From CAWCGU01 sp963795195 (GTDB lineage: Bacteria; Actinomycetota; Thermoleophilia; Solirubrobacterales; 70-9): 64,000 bases of DNA. The stretch lies in NCBI GenBank assembly GCA_963795195.1, contig CAWCGU010000006.1:1426001-1490000 (forward strand), in the 5' to 3' direction. The position numbers were made by a program, and so were the translations under genes. This document shows positions 22,008-31,926 of the stretch, piece by piece; positions within the stretch are counted from its first letter, which is position 1, and each line of letters begins with the position of its first letter. The notes below the pieces were generated by a model. The model was not told the DNA's origin, did not search any database, and saw nothing but the letters and a program-made list of their open reading frames with translations.

Positions 22008-23980
22008 ATGCAAACGGTGCCAGCAAACAAGAAGGTACGTATCGAGGCAGCCCTCGGCTGGCTGCTGCCGTTCGCGCTCGTCTTCTACCTGGGCATGCGC
22101 GGGGGTGGCTACGACCCCGTCGTCAGCCTGCCGGTCGGGATCATCGCCTGGCTCTGCCTGGGTGCCGGGATCGTCTTCGGCGTCCTGCCGCGGTCGCGCC
22201 TGCGCCGCCCCGAGCTCTGGGCCGCAGGGCTGCTCGCCCTGTTCGCGCTCTGGACCGCGCTCAGCGCGCTGTGGTGGACGTCCAGCGACGAGCGCAGCGT
22301 TGCGTCCCTGGTGCTGGTCCTGACCTACCTCGGCGTCTTTTCCGTGGCGCTGGCCGGGATCGGCCCCGATGGATGGAGGCGCGTGCTGGGTGGCGTCGGT
22401 GCGGCGATCGCGCTGCTCGCCGGCGTCGCTGCGCTCTCGCGCCTGCAGCCCTCCTGGTTTCCCTCCGACAGCATCGCCGAGTTCCTGCCGGATGTCGAAG
22501 GGCGCCTCAGCTACCCGCTCGACTCCTGGAACAGCCTCGGTGCGCTGGTGGCGATCGGCCTGCCGCTGGTGCTCGTGGCCGCGACCGACGCCAAACGCGT
22601 TGCCATCGCGGCGCTGGCGAGCGCCGCGGTCCCGGTGATGGCCCTGACGCTCTTCTACACGCTCTCGCGCAGCGGAGTCGGGGCGGCGGCAGTCGCCGTG
22701 GCCGTCTTGATCGGCTTTCACCACGAGCGCTTGCGGATGCTGCCGACGCTGTTGCTCACCGGGCTCGGCAGCACGCTCCTGCTGCTGCTTGCCGCCGGGC
22801 GCAACGAACTGCAGGACGGCGTCGAGAGCGCCGTGGCGTCACAGCAGGGCGACGAGATGCTCTGGCTGACCCTGGGCGCCTGCGCCGTGGTCGCGCTCGC
22901 GCGGGTCGGCCTGGCCCGCGCCGAACGCGAGGCGCTGCTGCCCGAGCCGGAGGTCTCACCCGCGACCGCACGCCGCGCGTGGGTGGCGGTCGCGGTGCTC
23001 GCCGTACTGGCGGTGATCGCACTCGCGGCGAGCGGAGAGGTCGGGCAGCAATGGGATGAGTTCACCTCTTCCACGGATCCGACCACCGGGTCCGAGCGGC
23101 TGACGAGCGCCAGCGGAAACGGGCGCTGGCAGCAGTGGGGAGCGGCGATCGACGCCATGGAGTCGGACCCGATCACCGGTATCGGCGCCGGGACCTTCGA
23201 GTATTGGTGGGCAGTCAACGGGACGATCTTCGGGTACACCCGCTACGCCCACTCTCTTTACCTGGAAACGCTTGGCGAGCTCGGATCGGTCGGGTTTCTA
23301 TTGCTGATGGGCTGGCTTGGCTGTGATCGGCGTGCTCGCGGTGCGGCGGACGCTCGAGCACTTCGACGAGCAGCGGGCTCTGCTCGGGGCCGCGCTGGCC
23401 GCTCTCGCCGCCTTCGCGGTGGCGATGGCCGCGGATTGGGCCTGGCAGGTACCGGCGGTTGTTGTGGCCTTCCTGCTCGTCGCCGCGCGCGGCGATCAGA
23501 TCGGGCGCGGTCGAGGAAACGGAAGCGGGCGAAACCGCTGCCCAGGGGCGCAGGGCGCGAAAACCGGTCCGGGTCGCAGTCGCAGCCGGGTCGCTTGTCG
23601 TGGCATCTTCCTGCTCGCAACCAACCTCGCCGGCAACGTCCTCTTGGATCGAAGCCAGGACGAGGCCGCAGACGACGACCTCGACGCGGCACTCAGCTCC
23701 GCCGAGGACGCTGAGCGCTTGCAGCCCTACGCGGCCTCCCCACACCTGCAGCAAGCCCTTGTGCTGCAGCTGCTCGGCAGACTCGACGAGGCCGCCGCCG
23801 AGGCGACCATCGCCTTCGAGCGCGAACCGACCAACTGGGAGCCGCTGTACGTCTACGCCACGATCCAGAAGGAACTGCGGCCACCCGGTTGCGGCGCGGA
23901 CCGCATACGTCAATGCGCGCTCGCTCAACCCCCGCTCGCCGATTTTCCTCGAGAACCCCGATGCTGTGCTTCCCCCGTGA
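22008..23980 (+). pseudogene. O-antigen-ligase-like membrane protein with C-terminal TPR-like part, four frameshifts
   Basis: ATG at 22008 with AGGA 9 bases upstream. Residues 1-440 hold about 11 membrane segments (ALGWLLPFALVFYLGM onward) and the ligase-type loop before TGIGAGTFEYWW and YTRYAHSLYLETLGELG, the Wzy_C region of O-antigen ligases and polymerases. Single-base shifts near 23,324, 23,490, 23,605 and 23,875 must be bridged. The tail then reads DDDLDAALSSAEDAERLQPYAASPHLQQALVLQLLGRLDEAAAEA, a tetratricopeptide-like pair, and ends PIFLENPDAVLPP. It probably joins or polymerises glycan at the outer membrane face. Whether the breaks are real is unknown. Confidence 0.8.
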
Positions 23981-24010
23981 CGAACACAGGCAGACCGAGA
24001 TACTGCGCTG

Positions 24011-24715
24011 ATGCCATCCGCGCGAGCCCCCGGGCTGATGCTGGCCGCGGACGTCGAACTGCCCGATGACACCTTGCTCGGCGCCCATGTCGTGATCCAC
24101 GCCGGCACGCGGATCGGATCGGGCGTCGTCATCCAGGATGGCGCCATGATCGGCAAGCCGCCGAAGCTCGGAGGGCGCTCGACCGCTTCACGCGAAGCTC
24201 CACCGCCGGCGCTGATCGGAGACGGCGCGGCGATCCTCGCGGGCGCCATCGTCTTCGCGGGGGCCGAGCTCGCCGCCGGGGCGATCGCCGGCGACCAATC
24301 GCAGGTTCGCGAGCGGGCGCGGATCGGGGAGCAATCGGTCGTCGGTCGCGGCACGGCTGTCGACAACGACGTCGTAATCGGCGACAGGGTCTCCGTGCAG
24401 ACCAACTGCTACGTCACGGCCCGCACGACGATCGAGGACGACGTCTTCGTCGGCCCCGGGGTGACGATGACCAACGACAACACGATGGCCCGCCACCCGC
24501 CGGACGCGGAGATCGTCGGGCCCACTCTGCGCCGTGCCTGCAGGGTCGGCGGCGCGGTCGTCCTCTGCCCCGGCGTCGAGATCGGCGAGGAGGCGTTCAT
24601 CGCCGCCGGAGCCGTCGTGATCGCCGACGTTCCCGCCCGTGCGGTGATGATGGGCGTTCCGGCGCGACAGGTTCGCACCGTCGCGGACGAGGACCTGCTT
24701 GCAAACTGGCGCTGA
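24011..24715 (+). CDS. Left-handed beta-helix sugar acyltransferase (WbpD-like)
   Basis: 234 residues, intact. Almost the whole chain is hexapeptide repeats (IGSGVVIQDGAMIG, VVGRGTAVDNDVVIGDRVSVQ, VEIGEEAFIAAGAVVI) with the TARTTIEDDVFVGPGVTMTND stretch and the MGVPARQVR end of the LbH acetyltransferases that act on nucleotide-linked amino sugars. It is a candidate for the N-acetylation step after the DegT aminotransferase at 30.8 kb. The catalytic residue cannot be assigned by eye. It lies 31 bases after the ligase-like gene. Confidence 0.8.
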   Translation: MPSARAPGLMLAADVELPDDTLLGAHVVIHAGTRIGSGVVIQDGAMIGKPPKLGGRSTASREAPPPALIGDGAAILAGAIVFAGAELAAGAIAGDQSQVRERARIGEQSVVGRGTAVDNDVVIGDRVSVQTNCYVTARTTIEDDVFVGPGVTMTNDNTMARHPPDAEIVGPTLRRACRVGGAVVLCPGVEIGEEAFIAAGAVVIADVPARAVMMGVPARQVRTVADEDLLANWR

Positions 24716-24720
24716 GGCGA

Positions 24721-25773
24721 TGAAGGTCTGGATAGACGCGGCCAACTCCCCTCATCCGCCCCTCTTTGCGCCGATCACAAGACAACTCGAACGTGACGGC
24801 CACGAGGTAATTGTCACCGCCCGCGACCACGCCCAGACGCTGGAGCTTGCTCGCGAGGTCTGGCCCGAGGTGGAGGCGTTCGGCGAGGAGAGCCCCGGCG
24901 GGCGCCTGGCAAAGGCGGCTGCGCTGGCCGGCCGGATACGCGCCCTGCGGTCCTGGGCCCGCGGCCGGCGACCCGACGTCGCGCTCTCCCACAACTCCTA
25001 CGCCCAGATCGTCGCGGCGCGCTCCCTGCGGATTCCCGCGGTCACGGCGATGGACTTCGAGCACCAGCCCTCGAACCACCTCGCGTTCAGGCTCGCCAAA
25101 GTGGTGCTGGTGCCCGAGGCGTTCCCGGTCGAGGCAGCCCGCCGCCAGGGCGCAAGCGCAACCAAGCTGCGCCGCTACCCGGGGCTCAAGGAGTCGCTCT
25201 ACCTCGGTGACTTCGAGCCGAGTCGGCGCGCCCTGGAGGAACTCGGCCTGACCCCAGGTGAATCGATCCTGGTGGTCGCCCGCACGCCGCCGAGCCGGGC
25301 GCTCTACCACCGTCAGGAGAACCGCCTCTTCCTGGACTGCCTGGAGGCGCTCGGCCGCGAGGACGAGGTCGCCTGCGTCGTCCTGGCGCGCCATCCCGAG
25401 CAGCGAGCGGAGCTCGAGCAGATCGGCGGCTGGGACGCTGGTCGTCCCCGCTCATGCCGTCGACGCGCGCTCCTTGATCCACGCTGCGGACCTGTTCCTG
25501 GGCGCGGGCGGCACGATGACCCGCGAGGCGGCGCTGATGGGCGTGCCCACCGTCAGCGTCTTCGCGGCGGAGATCCCCGCGGTGGACGATCAGCTGGTCA
25601 GCGCCGGGCTGCTGGGACGCATCGGCGCCGTCTCGGAGCTGCTTCCGATCGTTCGCCGGGAATCGGGGCCGCGGTCTCCACAGGAGCTGCGCGCCGAGTC
25701 CGACGCGACGATTTCGTATTTCGTGCGCGCCGTCGAGGACGTGGGCGGTGCTAATTCGCGCCGCGCCGGTTGA
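24721..25773 (+). CDS. DUF354-type glycosyltransferase-like protein, one frameshift
   Basis: About 350 residues; ATG 5 bases after the previous stop with GAGGCG upstream. It starts MKVWIDAANSPHPPLFAPI, has LSHNSYAQIVAARSLRIPAVTAMDFEHQP and, after a single-base shift near 25,440, VPAHAVDARSLIHAADLFLGAGGTMTREAALMGVPTVS. This is the DUF354 family, related in fold to UDP-GlcNAc 2-epimerase and GT-B transferases and found in polysaccharide loci; no reaction is established. Its 3' end overlaps the converging sugar-transferase gene by 23 bases. Confidence 0.8.
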
Positions 25774-27233
25774 ACACGATCCGAAAAGTCCGGATCACGA
25801 GCTTGACGTCGAGCCAGAGGCTCCAGTTGGTGACGTAGAGCGTGTCGAGCTTGACCATCTCCTCGAAGGGGATGCTGGTCCGCCCCAGCACCTGCCAGAG
25901 GCCAGTGATGCCCGGTGAGAGGTCCAGGCGGGTTCGCGACCAGCCGGTCACCAGCTCGTCCTCGTCGGGGATCAGGGGGCGGGGGCCGACCAGGCTCATC
26001 TCTCCCCTGAGCACGTTGATCAGCTGGGGCAGCTCGTCGAGGCTCGAAACGCGCAGGACCCTGCCCGACCCTGGTCACGCGCGGATCGCGCTCGAGCTTC
26101 AGCCAGTTCGGGTCGGAGCTCTGCTTGCGCAGCTCCGCGACCCGCTCCTCCGCGTCTGGGTCCATCGTGCGGAACTTGAACAACGAGAAGCGTCGTTCCC
26201 GCCGCCCGATCCGCTCCTGGCGGAAGAAGACGGGCCCGCGCGAGTCGAGCTTGATCGCGATCGCGATCGCAAACATCGGAATCGCAGCCAGCAGCAGCCC
26301 GATCGTGGCTCCGACGATGTCCATCGCGCGCTTGAAGTAGCGCGAGGAGCGCGGCAGCACCAGCGGGTTGAGGTCGAGCACGGTGACGCCCTCGATCTCG
26401 TCGACCTCGACCGAGGGCCCGAGCGCGTCGCCGAAGCGAGGCAGGATGCTGACCTTGATCGAGAGCTGGCCACACTCCTGCAGCAGGTCCAGCAGCGTCT
26501 GGTCGTCGACGTCGTCGTGGGCGACGATCAGGCGCTCGAAGGCGTGGCGGTGCTCGAGCGCATTGAGATCGAGTTGATCGAGCGGTTCGAGCAGGGGCAG
26601 TGGGGTCGGACCCGTCGTCACTTGCAGCGGCACGATCCCGACCGGTTCGAGGCTGTATTCGGGATGGGTCCGGATCTTGTGGATAAGGGTCGCCAACTCA
26701 GACGGATCGCCGACAAACACGACCCGCTCGGGGCCCAGCACGCGTTGGACGAGGCGTCTGACCACGATCCGGGCAACCGGGATCAGGGTGATGGCGACGG
26801 CCGCGAAAACCGCGACCTCCGCGAACACCAGGCGCTCCGCCCCCGGGAGCACCCGCAGCCAGGTCCAGGTGATCAGCGTGCCGATCAGCAGGGCGTGAAA
26901 GATGTTCGGCACGTCGTCGAGCGCACCGTGGCTGATGCGCTTGATGTCGCGCTCATAGAGCCCGTAGGCGCGAAAGAGCAGCAGCCAACCGGGAATCAGG
27001 GGCAGGCAGTAGACGAGATCCATTCGGTGGGCGCCGCCGTCAAAAAGGCCGATGCCGATCGCCAAGGCCAGGAACAGGGACGCGATGTCGGAGCCCGCAA
27101 GCGCGCGCCGCAGGACGTAGTCGCGGCGGCCGTAGCGGTGCGACATCGTCGGGGAAGGAGCGGCGCGAAGGTGTGAGGTCGGCTCGCCGTCCTCGAGAGG
27201 GCGTCCAGCGGCTCCCTTGCGAAGCTCGCTCAC
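25751..27233 (-). CDS. Polyprenyl-phosphate sugar-1-phosphate transferase (WbaP/EpsE-type), one frameshift
   Basis: The N-terminal half has four membrane segments (SDIASLFLALAIGIGLF, LVYCLPLIPGWLLLF, ALLIGTLITWTWL, EVAVFAAVAITLIPVA) and a CoA-binding-like domain (RVVFVGDPSEL). The C-terminal half is the transferase core: YFKRAMDIVGATIGLLLAAIP, GPVFFRQERIGR, FSLFKFRTMD, and after a shift near 26,065 LRGEMSLVGPRPLIPDE and SPGITGLWQVLGR. It puts the first sugar phosphate on the lipid carrier and so starts each repeat unit. A GTG at 27233 overlaps the upstream stop by 4 bases; an ATG at 27146 is the other start. Confidence 0.9.
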
Positions 27234-28297
27234 GCCAGCGCGCCCGACGAGAGATTGCTGACGGTGACGGGGGCGCCACCCTCTTGCAGAGAGCTCGAGG
27301 CCGCTTCGATCAGGCGCACGACGTCGCGGCAAAGCGCGGCGTGTCCGGCAGGCACCTGACCGCTGCGCACGGCAGCGATGAAGTCCGCCAGCTGCAGCGC
27401 CAACGGCTCCTCGGTCCCGATCCGCGGCGAGACGATGTCGCCGGTCCGGTAGGAGAGGTGGTACTCCCCGAAGGTCTCGGGATCGCGATAGACGACGCCG
27501 TGATCGAAGACCCGCACGGCTCGGGAGCGCCGTCTTCGTAGACGATCATCTTCTCGCTGCCGACGAGCACGGTGCGGCGCAGCTTGCTCGGCGCCAGCCA
27601 GCTCATCTCCAGGTTGACCAGCAGGCCCGAGGGATAGCGCAGGGTCACGAAGGCGACGTCGGGGATTCCCTTGACGACGGAGTCGCGGCCGACCGTCGAG
27701 ACGGACTCCGGCAGTTCGTCGAACCAGTAGCGCAGGATCGAGAAGTCGTGGGGACCCGAGATCCCAGAGGACGCTGACGTCGCGCTGGTGCAGGCCGAGG
27801 TTGACCCGGCTCGAGGTGATGAAGAACGGCGTCCCGAGGTCGCCGCGGTCGATGATCTCCTTGACCGCGCGCACGGGCGGGCTGTAGACGAACGTGTGGC
27901 CGCACATCATCGTCAGCTTGCGGGCATCGGCCTGGGCCAGCAGCTCGTCGGCCTCGGCGGTGCTCGAGGCGAGCGGCTTCTCGACGTAGGTGTGCTTGCC
28001 GGCGGCGAGGCTGCGTGATGCCAGCTCGAAATGAGTGAACACCGGGGTGGCCAGCAGGACCGCGTCGACATCGGGGTCGGCGAGAATTTCCTCGACGTCC
28101 GCCGTCGTCCGCGAGCCAGGGCTGCGAGTCGCCATCCGAGCCAGCCGCTCGGGGTCGAGGTCGCAGAGCCAGGCGACCTCGGCGTCGGGCGACTCGCTGA
28201 GAACCCGCAACAGGTTCGGCCCCCAGTAGCCGAGTCCGATCAACCCGACGCGAACTGGAGAACCCTCTCGCGCGCTTGTCTGGGGTGCGGGAATCAA
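27230..28297 (-). CDS. Gfo/Idh/MocA-family sugar dehydrogenase, two frameshifts
   Basis: About 355 residues. The nucleotide-binding start is VRVGLIGLGYWGPNLLRVL; the catalytic EKP motif is in HTYVEKPLASSTAEADELL. Single-base shifts near 27,765 and 27,530 restore DFSILRYWFDELPESV, RYPSGLLVNLEMSWLAPSKLR and VRVFDHGVVYRDPETFGEYHLSYR. It is a close relative in layout to the gene at 31,923, so this locus has two such oxidoreductases. The start is uncertain: a TTG at 28297 has GGAGG only 2 bases away. It probably oxidises or reduces C3 of a UDP-sugar. Confidence 0.8.
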   Translation of the reverse strand: MIPAPQTSAREGSPVRVGLIGLGYWGPNLLRVLSESPDAEVAWLCDLDPERLARMATRSPGSRTTADVEEILADPDVDAVLLATPVFTHFELASRSLAAGKHTYVEKPLASSTAEADELLAQADARKLTMMCGHTFVYSPPVRAVKEIIDRGDLGTPFFITSSRVNLGLHQRDVSVLWDLGSPRLLDPALLVRRTAGVRLDGRPRLRRQGNPRRRLRDPALSLGPAGQPGDELAGAEQAAPHRARRQREDDRLRRRRSRAVRVFDHGVVYRDPETFGEYHLSYRTGDIVSPRIGTEEPLALQLADFIAAVRSGQVPAGHAALCRDVVRLIEAASSSLQEGGAPVTVSNLSSGALA

Positions 28298-28439
28298 GAC
28301 CTCCGGATGCGGTACCCCGACGCGCGGCGTTCGACCCGTGGGGCGAAGCGAGGTTAGCGGCTGTCCGCTCACCCGAGAAACCCCTCGGGAAGCTGGATGG
28401 AGCGGTGCAAGGCACCCCAAAAGGCCTCCGGCACGCACC

Positions 28440-28445
28440 TATACT
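28440..28445 (+). promoter_or_regulatory. -10 element for a probably leaderless epimerase transcript
   Basis: TATACT ends 9 bases before the GTG start of the epimerase at 28455, so transcription would start at or next to the start codon. There is no ribosome binding site. No good -35 box is seen. Confidence 0.5.
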
Positions 28446-28454
28446 GGCCCGCTC

Positions 28455-29396
28455 GTGAAGGCTCTCGTAACCGGCGGTGCCGGCTTCATCGGCTCCAACC
28501 TCGTTCGTCGCCTGCTCGCCGACGGACACGAGGTGCGCGTTCACGACAACTTCTCGACCGGCGATCGGGCCAACCTCGAGGGACTCGACGTCGAGGTGAT
28601 CGAGGGCGATCTGCGCTCATTCGAGCGTGTCTCAAGCGCCGCGCGCGACACCGAGCTGATCTTCCACCAGGGGGCGCTGCCGTCAGTGCCACGCTCGGTC
28701 CAGGATCCGCTCACGTCGAACGCGGTAAACGTCGAGGGCACTCTCAACGTGCTGCTCGCGGCTCGTGACCACGGGGCCCGCCGAGTCGTGTTCGCCTCAT
28801 CGAGTTCGATCTACGGTGACGCCCCCGGGATGCCGCGCGTGGAAAGCGCGCCCGTCGCCCCGCTGGCGCCCTACGCGGTCGCCAAGCTTGCAGCCGAGCA
28901 GTACTGCCTCGCGGCCCACCGGGTCTACGGGCTCGAGGTGGTGGCGCTGCGCTACTTCAACGTCTTCGGCGAGCGCCAGGACCCGCTTTCGGGCTACGCA
29001 GCGGTGATCCCCAAGTTCATCAGCCAGATGCTCGCCTCCGAGCAGCCGACGATCAACGGGGACGGCCAGACGGCGCGCGACTTCACCCACATCGACAACA
29101 TCGTCGAGGCCAACCTCGCGGCGGCCGCCTCCGGCTCTGCCAACGGTCGCGTACTGAACATCGCCATGGGTGACTCGCACTCGCTGCTCGACCTCGTCGC
29201 CGCGCTCAACGAGCTGATGGGCCTCGCCATCGAGCCGCGGTTCGGGCCCGAGCGCCCGGGTGACGTCGCGCTCAGCCAGGCCGACATCTCACTGGCTCGC
29301 AAGCTGATCGGCTACCAGCCGGAGGTCAGCTTCAGCGAGGGGTTGCGGCGGACGATCGACTGGGTTGCAGAACGCTCGCCGCTACCAACCCCGTAA
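28455..29396 (+). CDS. UDP-GlcNAc/UDP-glucose 4-epimerase-like SDR (WbpP-like)
   Basis: 313 residues, intact; GTG start directly before KALVTGGAGFIGSNLV (Rossmann glycine motif). The catalytic set is SSSSIYG and YAVAKLAAEQY (YxxxK). The stretch LPSVPRSVQDPLTSNAVNVEG is the form seen in WbpP-type UDP-N-acetylglucosamine 4-epimerases, and YFNVFGERQDP and ARDFTHIDNIVEANL fit the subgroup. It probably supplies UDP-GalNAc-type donors. Its last 65 bases overlap the converging membrane protein gene. Confidence 0.88.
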   Translation: MKALVTGGAGFIGSNLVRRLLADGHEVRVHDNFSTGDRANLEGLDVEVIEGDLRSFERVSSAARDTELIFHQGALPSVPRSVQDPLTSNAVNVEGTLNVLLAARDHGARRVVFASSSSIYGDAPGMPRVESAPVAPLAPYAVAKLAAEQYCLAAHRVYGLEVVALRYFNVFGERQDPLSGYAAVIPKFISQMLASEQPTINGDGQTARDFTHIDNIVEANLAAAASGSANGRVLNIAMGDSHSLLDLVAALNELMGLAIEPRFGPERPGDVALSQADISLARKLIGYQPEVSFSEGLRRTIDWVAERSPLPTP

Positions 29397-30762
29397 GCAC
29401 CCAGAAGAGGGTCGCCGAGCCGAGGTTGCGAAACGGGGTGCCGTGGAATGCCCCTGCCGCCATCGAGACGAGGATCCCCGGATAGGCGATCAAGAGGGCC
29501 CGGATCCAGCTGGCAGACAGCTCCCGGCGGGCCGCTGACATCGCCCCCAGCCCGATCAGCAGCGCCGAGGACAGGACGAGTGCGACGCCGAGCCAGCCCG
29601 TCTCGACCAGCAGCGTGCCCGCGTCCATGTAACCGACGACGACAAGGTCCTTTTCTTCGGGCATCTCGATGTCGAGGTTTTCGGCGTAGGTCGTCACACC
29701 GAGCCCGCGGCCGATCAGGAAATCCAGCGGGGGGTTGTTGACGAGCCGCATCGCCGTCTCTATTTGCACGCGCCGCCCGGGAACCTCCTCTGCGGTGACG
29801 GGCTCTGTCGCCGTATCGGGCTCGACGACGACGTCGGCCTCGTCGAGGTAGATCGTGCGCGAGTCAGAGTCGGTGATCACGCCGAGATCGGACGGGCGCC
29901 AGATCGCGTAGCCGCCGAAGATGGCGCCGGTCGTGACCGCGACAACGGCGAGAATCGCCGCCGGGCGCCGCGTCCGCGACGATGACGATTGGGATCCGGC
30001 GCCCGAGCCACCCCTTTCGGCCCACCAGGCGGCAACGGCGACGGCGAGTCCAGCGACGGGAATCACGAGCAGCATCAGCCGCAGCGCGGTCCAGATCGCT
30101 GCGATCGGCAAGACAAGGGCGAGGGCCAGCCAGACCGGCCTGCCCGAGCGCGCGTAGGCGCCGAGCGCCAGACAGGCGCCGACCTCAAGTGCGAAAGCGG
30201 TGCTCGGCCCGGCGTAGTCACCGAAGGTGCCGACGATCAGGTCGACGTTCATGCCGGCCAGCGACTGGCCAATCGTGACGGCGAACTGAAGGATCACCAG
30301 CCCGATCGCCGTCCAAACGACGATCCGGGCACGATCCTCGCTCGGCCCGAGGGCGGCGATGGCCATCGCCAGCAGCGGCAGGAAGAGGAAGTTCTTGGCC
30401 GAGACCAACATCCTCGGCAACTCGTCGGCGCTGAGTGCGCAGGCGACCATCAGCACGGCAAAGGCGATGACCAGATACGGCACGGCGACGGCGCGCCCGC
30501 TGCGCAGCACAGCCCACCCGATCCAAAGCAAGAGCACTCCCGCGGCAAGGTCGGCGAGCAGTTCGATCGCTCCCGGAAGGCCGAACGCCTCCCGAACGCC
30601 CTGCAGCAGCACGGCCACGACGAGCACCACCGCGATGCCGATGTCCAGCCTGCGGTCGAAAGGCGTATCGGCACCTTCCGGGCGCCAAACGAACCCGCTG
30701 CGGGTCGCGGCAATGCCTGACCCCGATGCGGCCCGGGTCGGAGTGCTGGCCCTGGCCTCCAC
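29332..30762 (-). CDS. O-antigen-ligase/polymerase-like membrane protein
   Basis: About 476 residues, intact; GTG at 30762 chosen as the first reasonable start, without a clear ribosome binding site. About 11 membrane segments run from DIGIAVVLVVAVLLQGV to ATLFWVLTGLVAASVL. A long outer loop (residues about 290-370) with RRVQIETAMRLVNNPPLDFLIGRGLGV carries the Arg and Gly-rich patch typical of Wzy_C ligase/polymerase proteins. With the 22.0-kb gene this makes two such enzymes in one locus: one may polymerise and one ligate. It converges on the epimerase with a 65-base overlap. Confidence 0.8.
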   Translation of the reverse strand: MEARASTPTRAASGSGIAATRSGFVWRPEGADTPFDRRLDIGIAVVLVVAVLLQGVREAFGLPGAIELLADLAAGVLLLWIGWAVLRSGRAVAVPYLVIAFAVLMVACALSADELPRMLVSAKNFLFLPLLAMAIAALGPSEDRARIVVWTAIGLVILQFAVTIGQSLAGMNVDLIVGTFGDYAGPSTAFALEVGACLALGAYARSGRPVWLALALVLPIAAIWTALRLMLLVIPVAGLAVAVAAWWAERGGSGAGSQSSSSRTRRPAAILAVVAVTTGAIFGGYAIWRPSDLGVITDSDSRTIYLDEADVVVEPDTATEPVTAEEVPGRRVQIETAMRLVNNPPLDFLIGRGLGVTTYAENLDIEMPEEKDLVVVGYMDAGTLLVETGWLGVALVLSSALLIGLGAMSAARRELSASWIRALLIAYPGILVSMAAGAFHGTPFRNLGSATLFWVLTGLVAASVLQPSRSSAATPR

Positions 30763-30813
30763 GGCCGAGGCAGGATAGTTGCTGCGTTCGGAGTCACTAA
30801 ATTGCCCGCCCCC

Positions 30814-31926
30814 GTGAACGTCCCCCTGTTTGCAAGCCGCGGCGCCATCGAGCCGCTGATCCCGAAAGTCGCAGCCCGCATGGGCGAGGTGCTGGAGGGC
30901 GGCGCCTACGTGCTCGGCCCCGAGGTCAAGGCCTTCGAAGAGGAGTTCGCCGCCTACCTGGGCGCCGAGCATTGCGTTGGAGTGGCCAACGGAACAGACG
31001 CCCTGACGATCGCGCTGCGCGCGCTGGGCGTCCAGCCCGGTGACGAGGTGATCGTGCCCGCGATCAGCTTCTACGCCACCTGTGAGGCGGTCGTCAATGC
31101 CGGTGCCAGGCCCGTCTTCGCGGACGTCGATCCGCAGACCTGGTGCATCACGGCGGCGACGGTCGAGCCACTGATCGGCCCGCGGACGTCAGCGATCGTG
31201 CCGGTCCACCTGTTCGGCAACCCCGCGCCGATGGACGAATTGCTCGCCCTCGCTCGCGCCCACGGCTCGGCGGATCGGCCGATCAAGGTCCTCGAGGACG
31301 CAGCACAGGCCGCGGGAGCGGCGCTCGGCGGAGTTCGCGCCGGAGCGCTCGGCGACGCCGCCACCTTCAGCTTCTACCCGAGCAAGAACCTCGGCGCCTT
31401 CGGCGACGGCGGCGCCATCCTCAGCAACGACGCCGAGGTGATCGAGAACGCCCGTCAGCTGCGCTTCCACGGCTCCCGCGACAAGAAGGTCCACACCGCC
31501 GTCGGCTACAACTCACGCCTCGACGAGCTGCAGGCGGCGGGGCTGCGAGTCCTGCTCCCCGAGCTTTCCGCTTGGACCGAGGCCCGCCGGTCGGTCGCCA
31601 CCCGGTATGCGGAACTGGGCCTGGGAGACAATCTCGAACTACCGGTCGAGACCGCCGGAGCCGAGTCCTGCTTTCACCTCTACATGGTCTCCTCGCCGCG
31701 GCGCGACGAGCTGGGGGCGAAGCTGTCCGAGCTCGGCGTCGGCAACCGCGTCTATTACACCCCGGCGCTGCATGAGCAGCCCGGCATGGCCGCGTTCAAG
31801 CCCGCCGAGGCGCTCGCTGGCGCCGACCGCTTCTCGCAGACCTGCCTGGCGCTGCCGATGGGCCAGGCACTCAGTGACGCCGAGATCGAGCGCGTCGTCG
31901 AGTGCGTGGCGACGGCGCTCGGCTAG
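30814..31926 (+). CDS. DegT/DnrJ/EryC1/StrS sugar aminotransferase (WbpE-like)
   Basis: About 370 residues, intact. GTG at 30814 gives MNVPLFASRGAIEP; a TTG at 30802 is the alternative. The family features are present: EFAAYLGAEHCVGVANGTDAL, EVIVPAISFYATCEAV, EDAAQAAGAALGG and the PLP lysine in FSFYPSKNLGAFGDGG. It ends with the VYYTPALHEQPGM and CLALPMGQAL parts. It transfers an amino group to a 3-keto (or 4-keto) nucleotide sugar; with the facing dehydrogenase it fits the UDP-3-amino-uronate step (WbpB/WbpE). The stop shares the palindrome CTAG with the converging gene. Confidence 0.9.
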   Translation: MNVPLFASRGAIEPLIPKVAARMGEVLEGGAYVLGPEVKAFEEEFAAYLGAEHCVGVANGTDALTIALRALGVQPGDEVIVPAISFYATCEAVVNAGARPVFADVDPQTWCITAATVEPLIGPRTSAIVPVHLFGNPAPMDELLALARAHGSADRPIKVLEDAAQAAGAALGGVRAGALGDAATFSFYPSKNLGAFGDGGAILSNDAEVIENARQLRFHGSRDKKVHTAVGYNSRLDELQAAGLRVLLPELSAWTEARRSVATRYAELGLGDNLELPVETAGAESCFHLYMVSSPRRDELGAKLSELGVGNRVYYTPALHEQPGMAAFKPAEALAGADRFSQTCLALPMGQALSDAEIERVVECVATALG

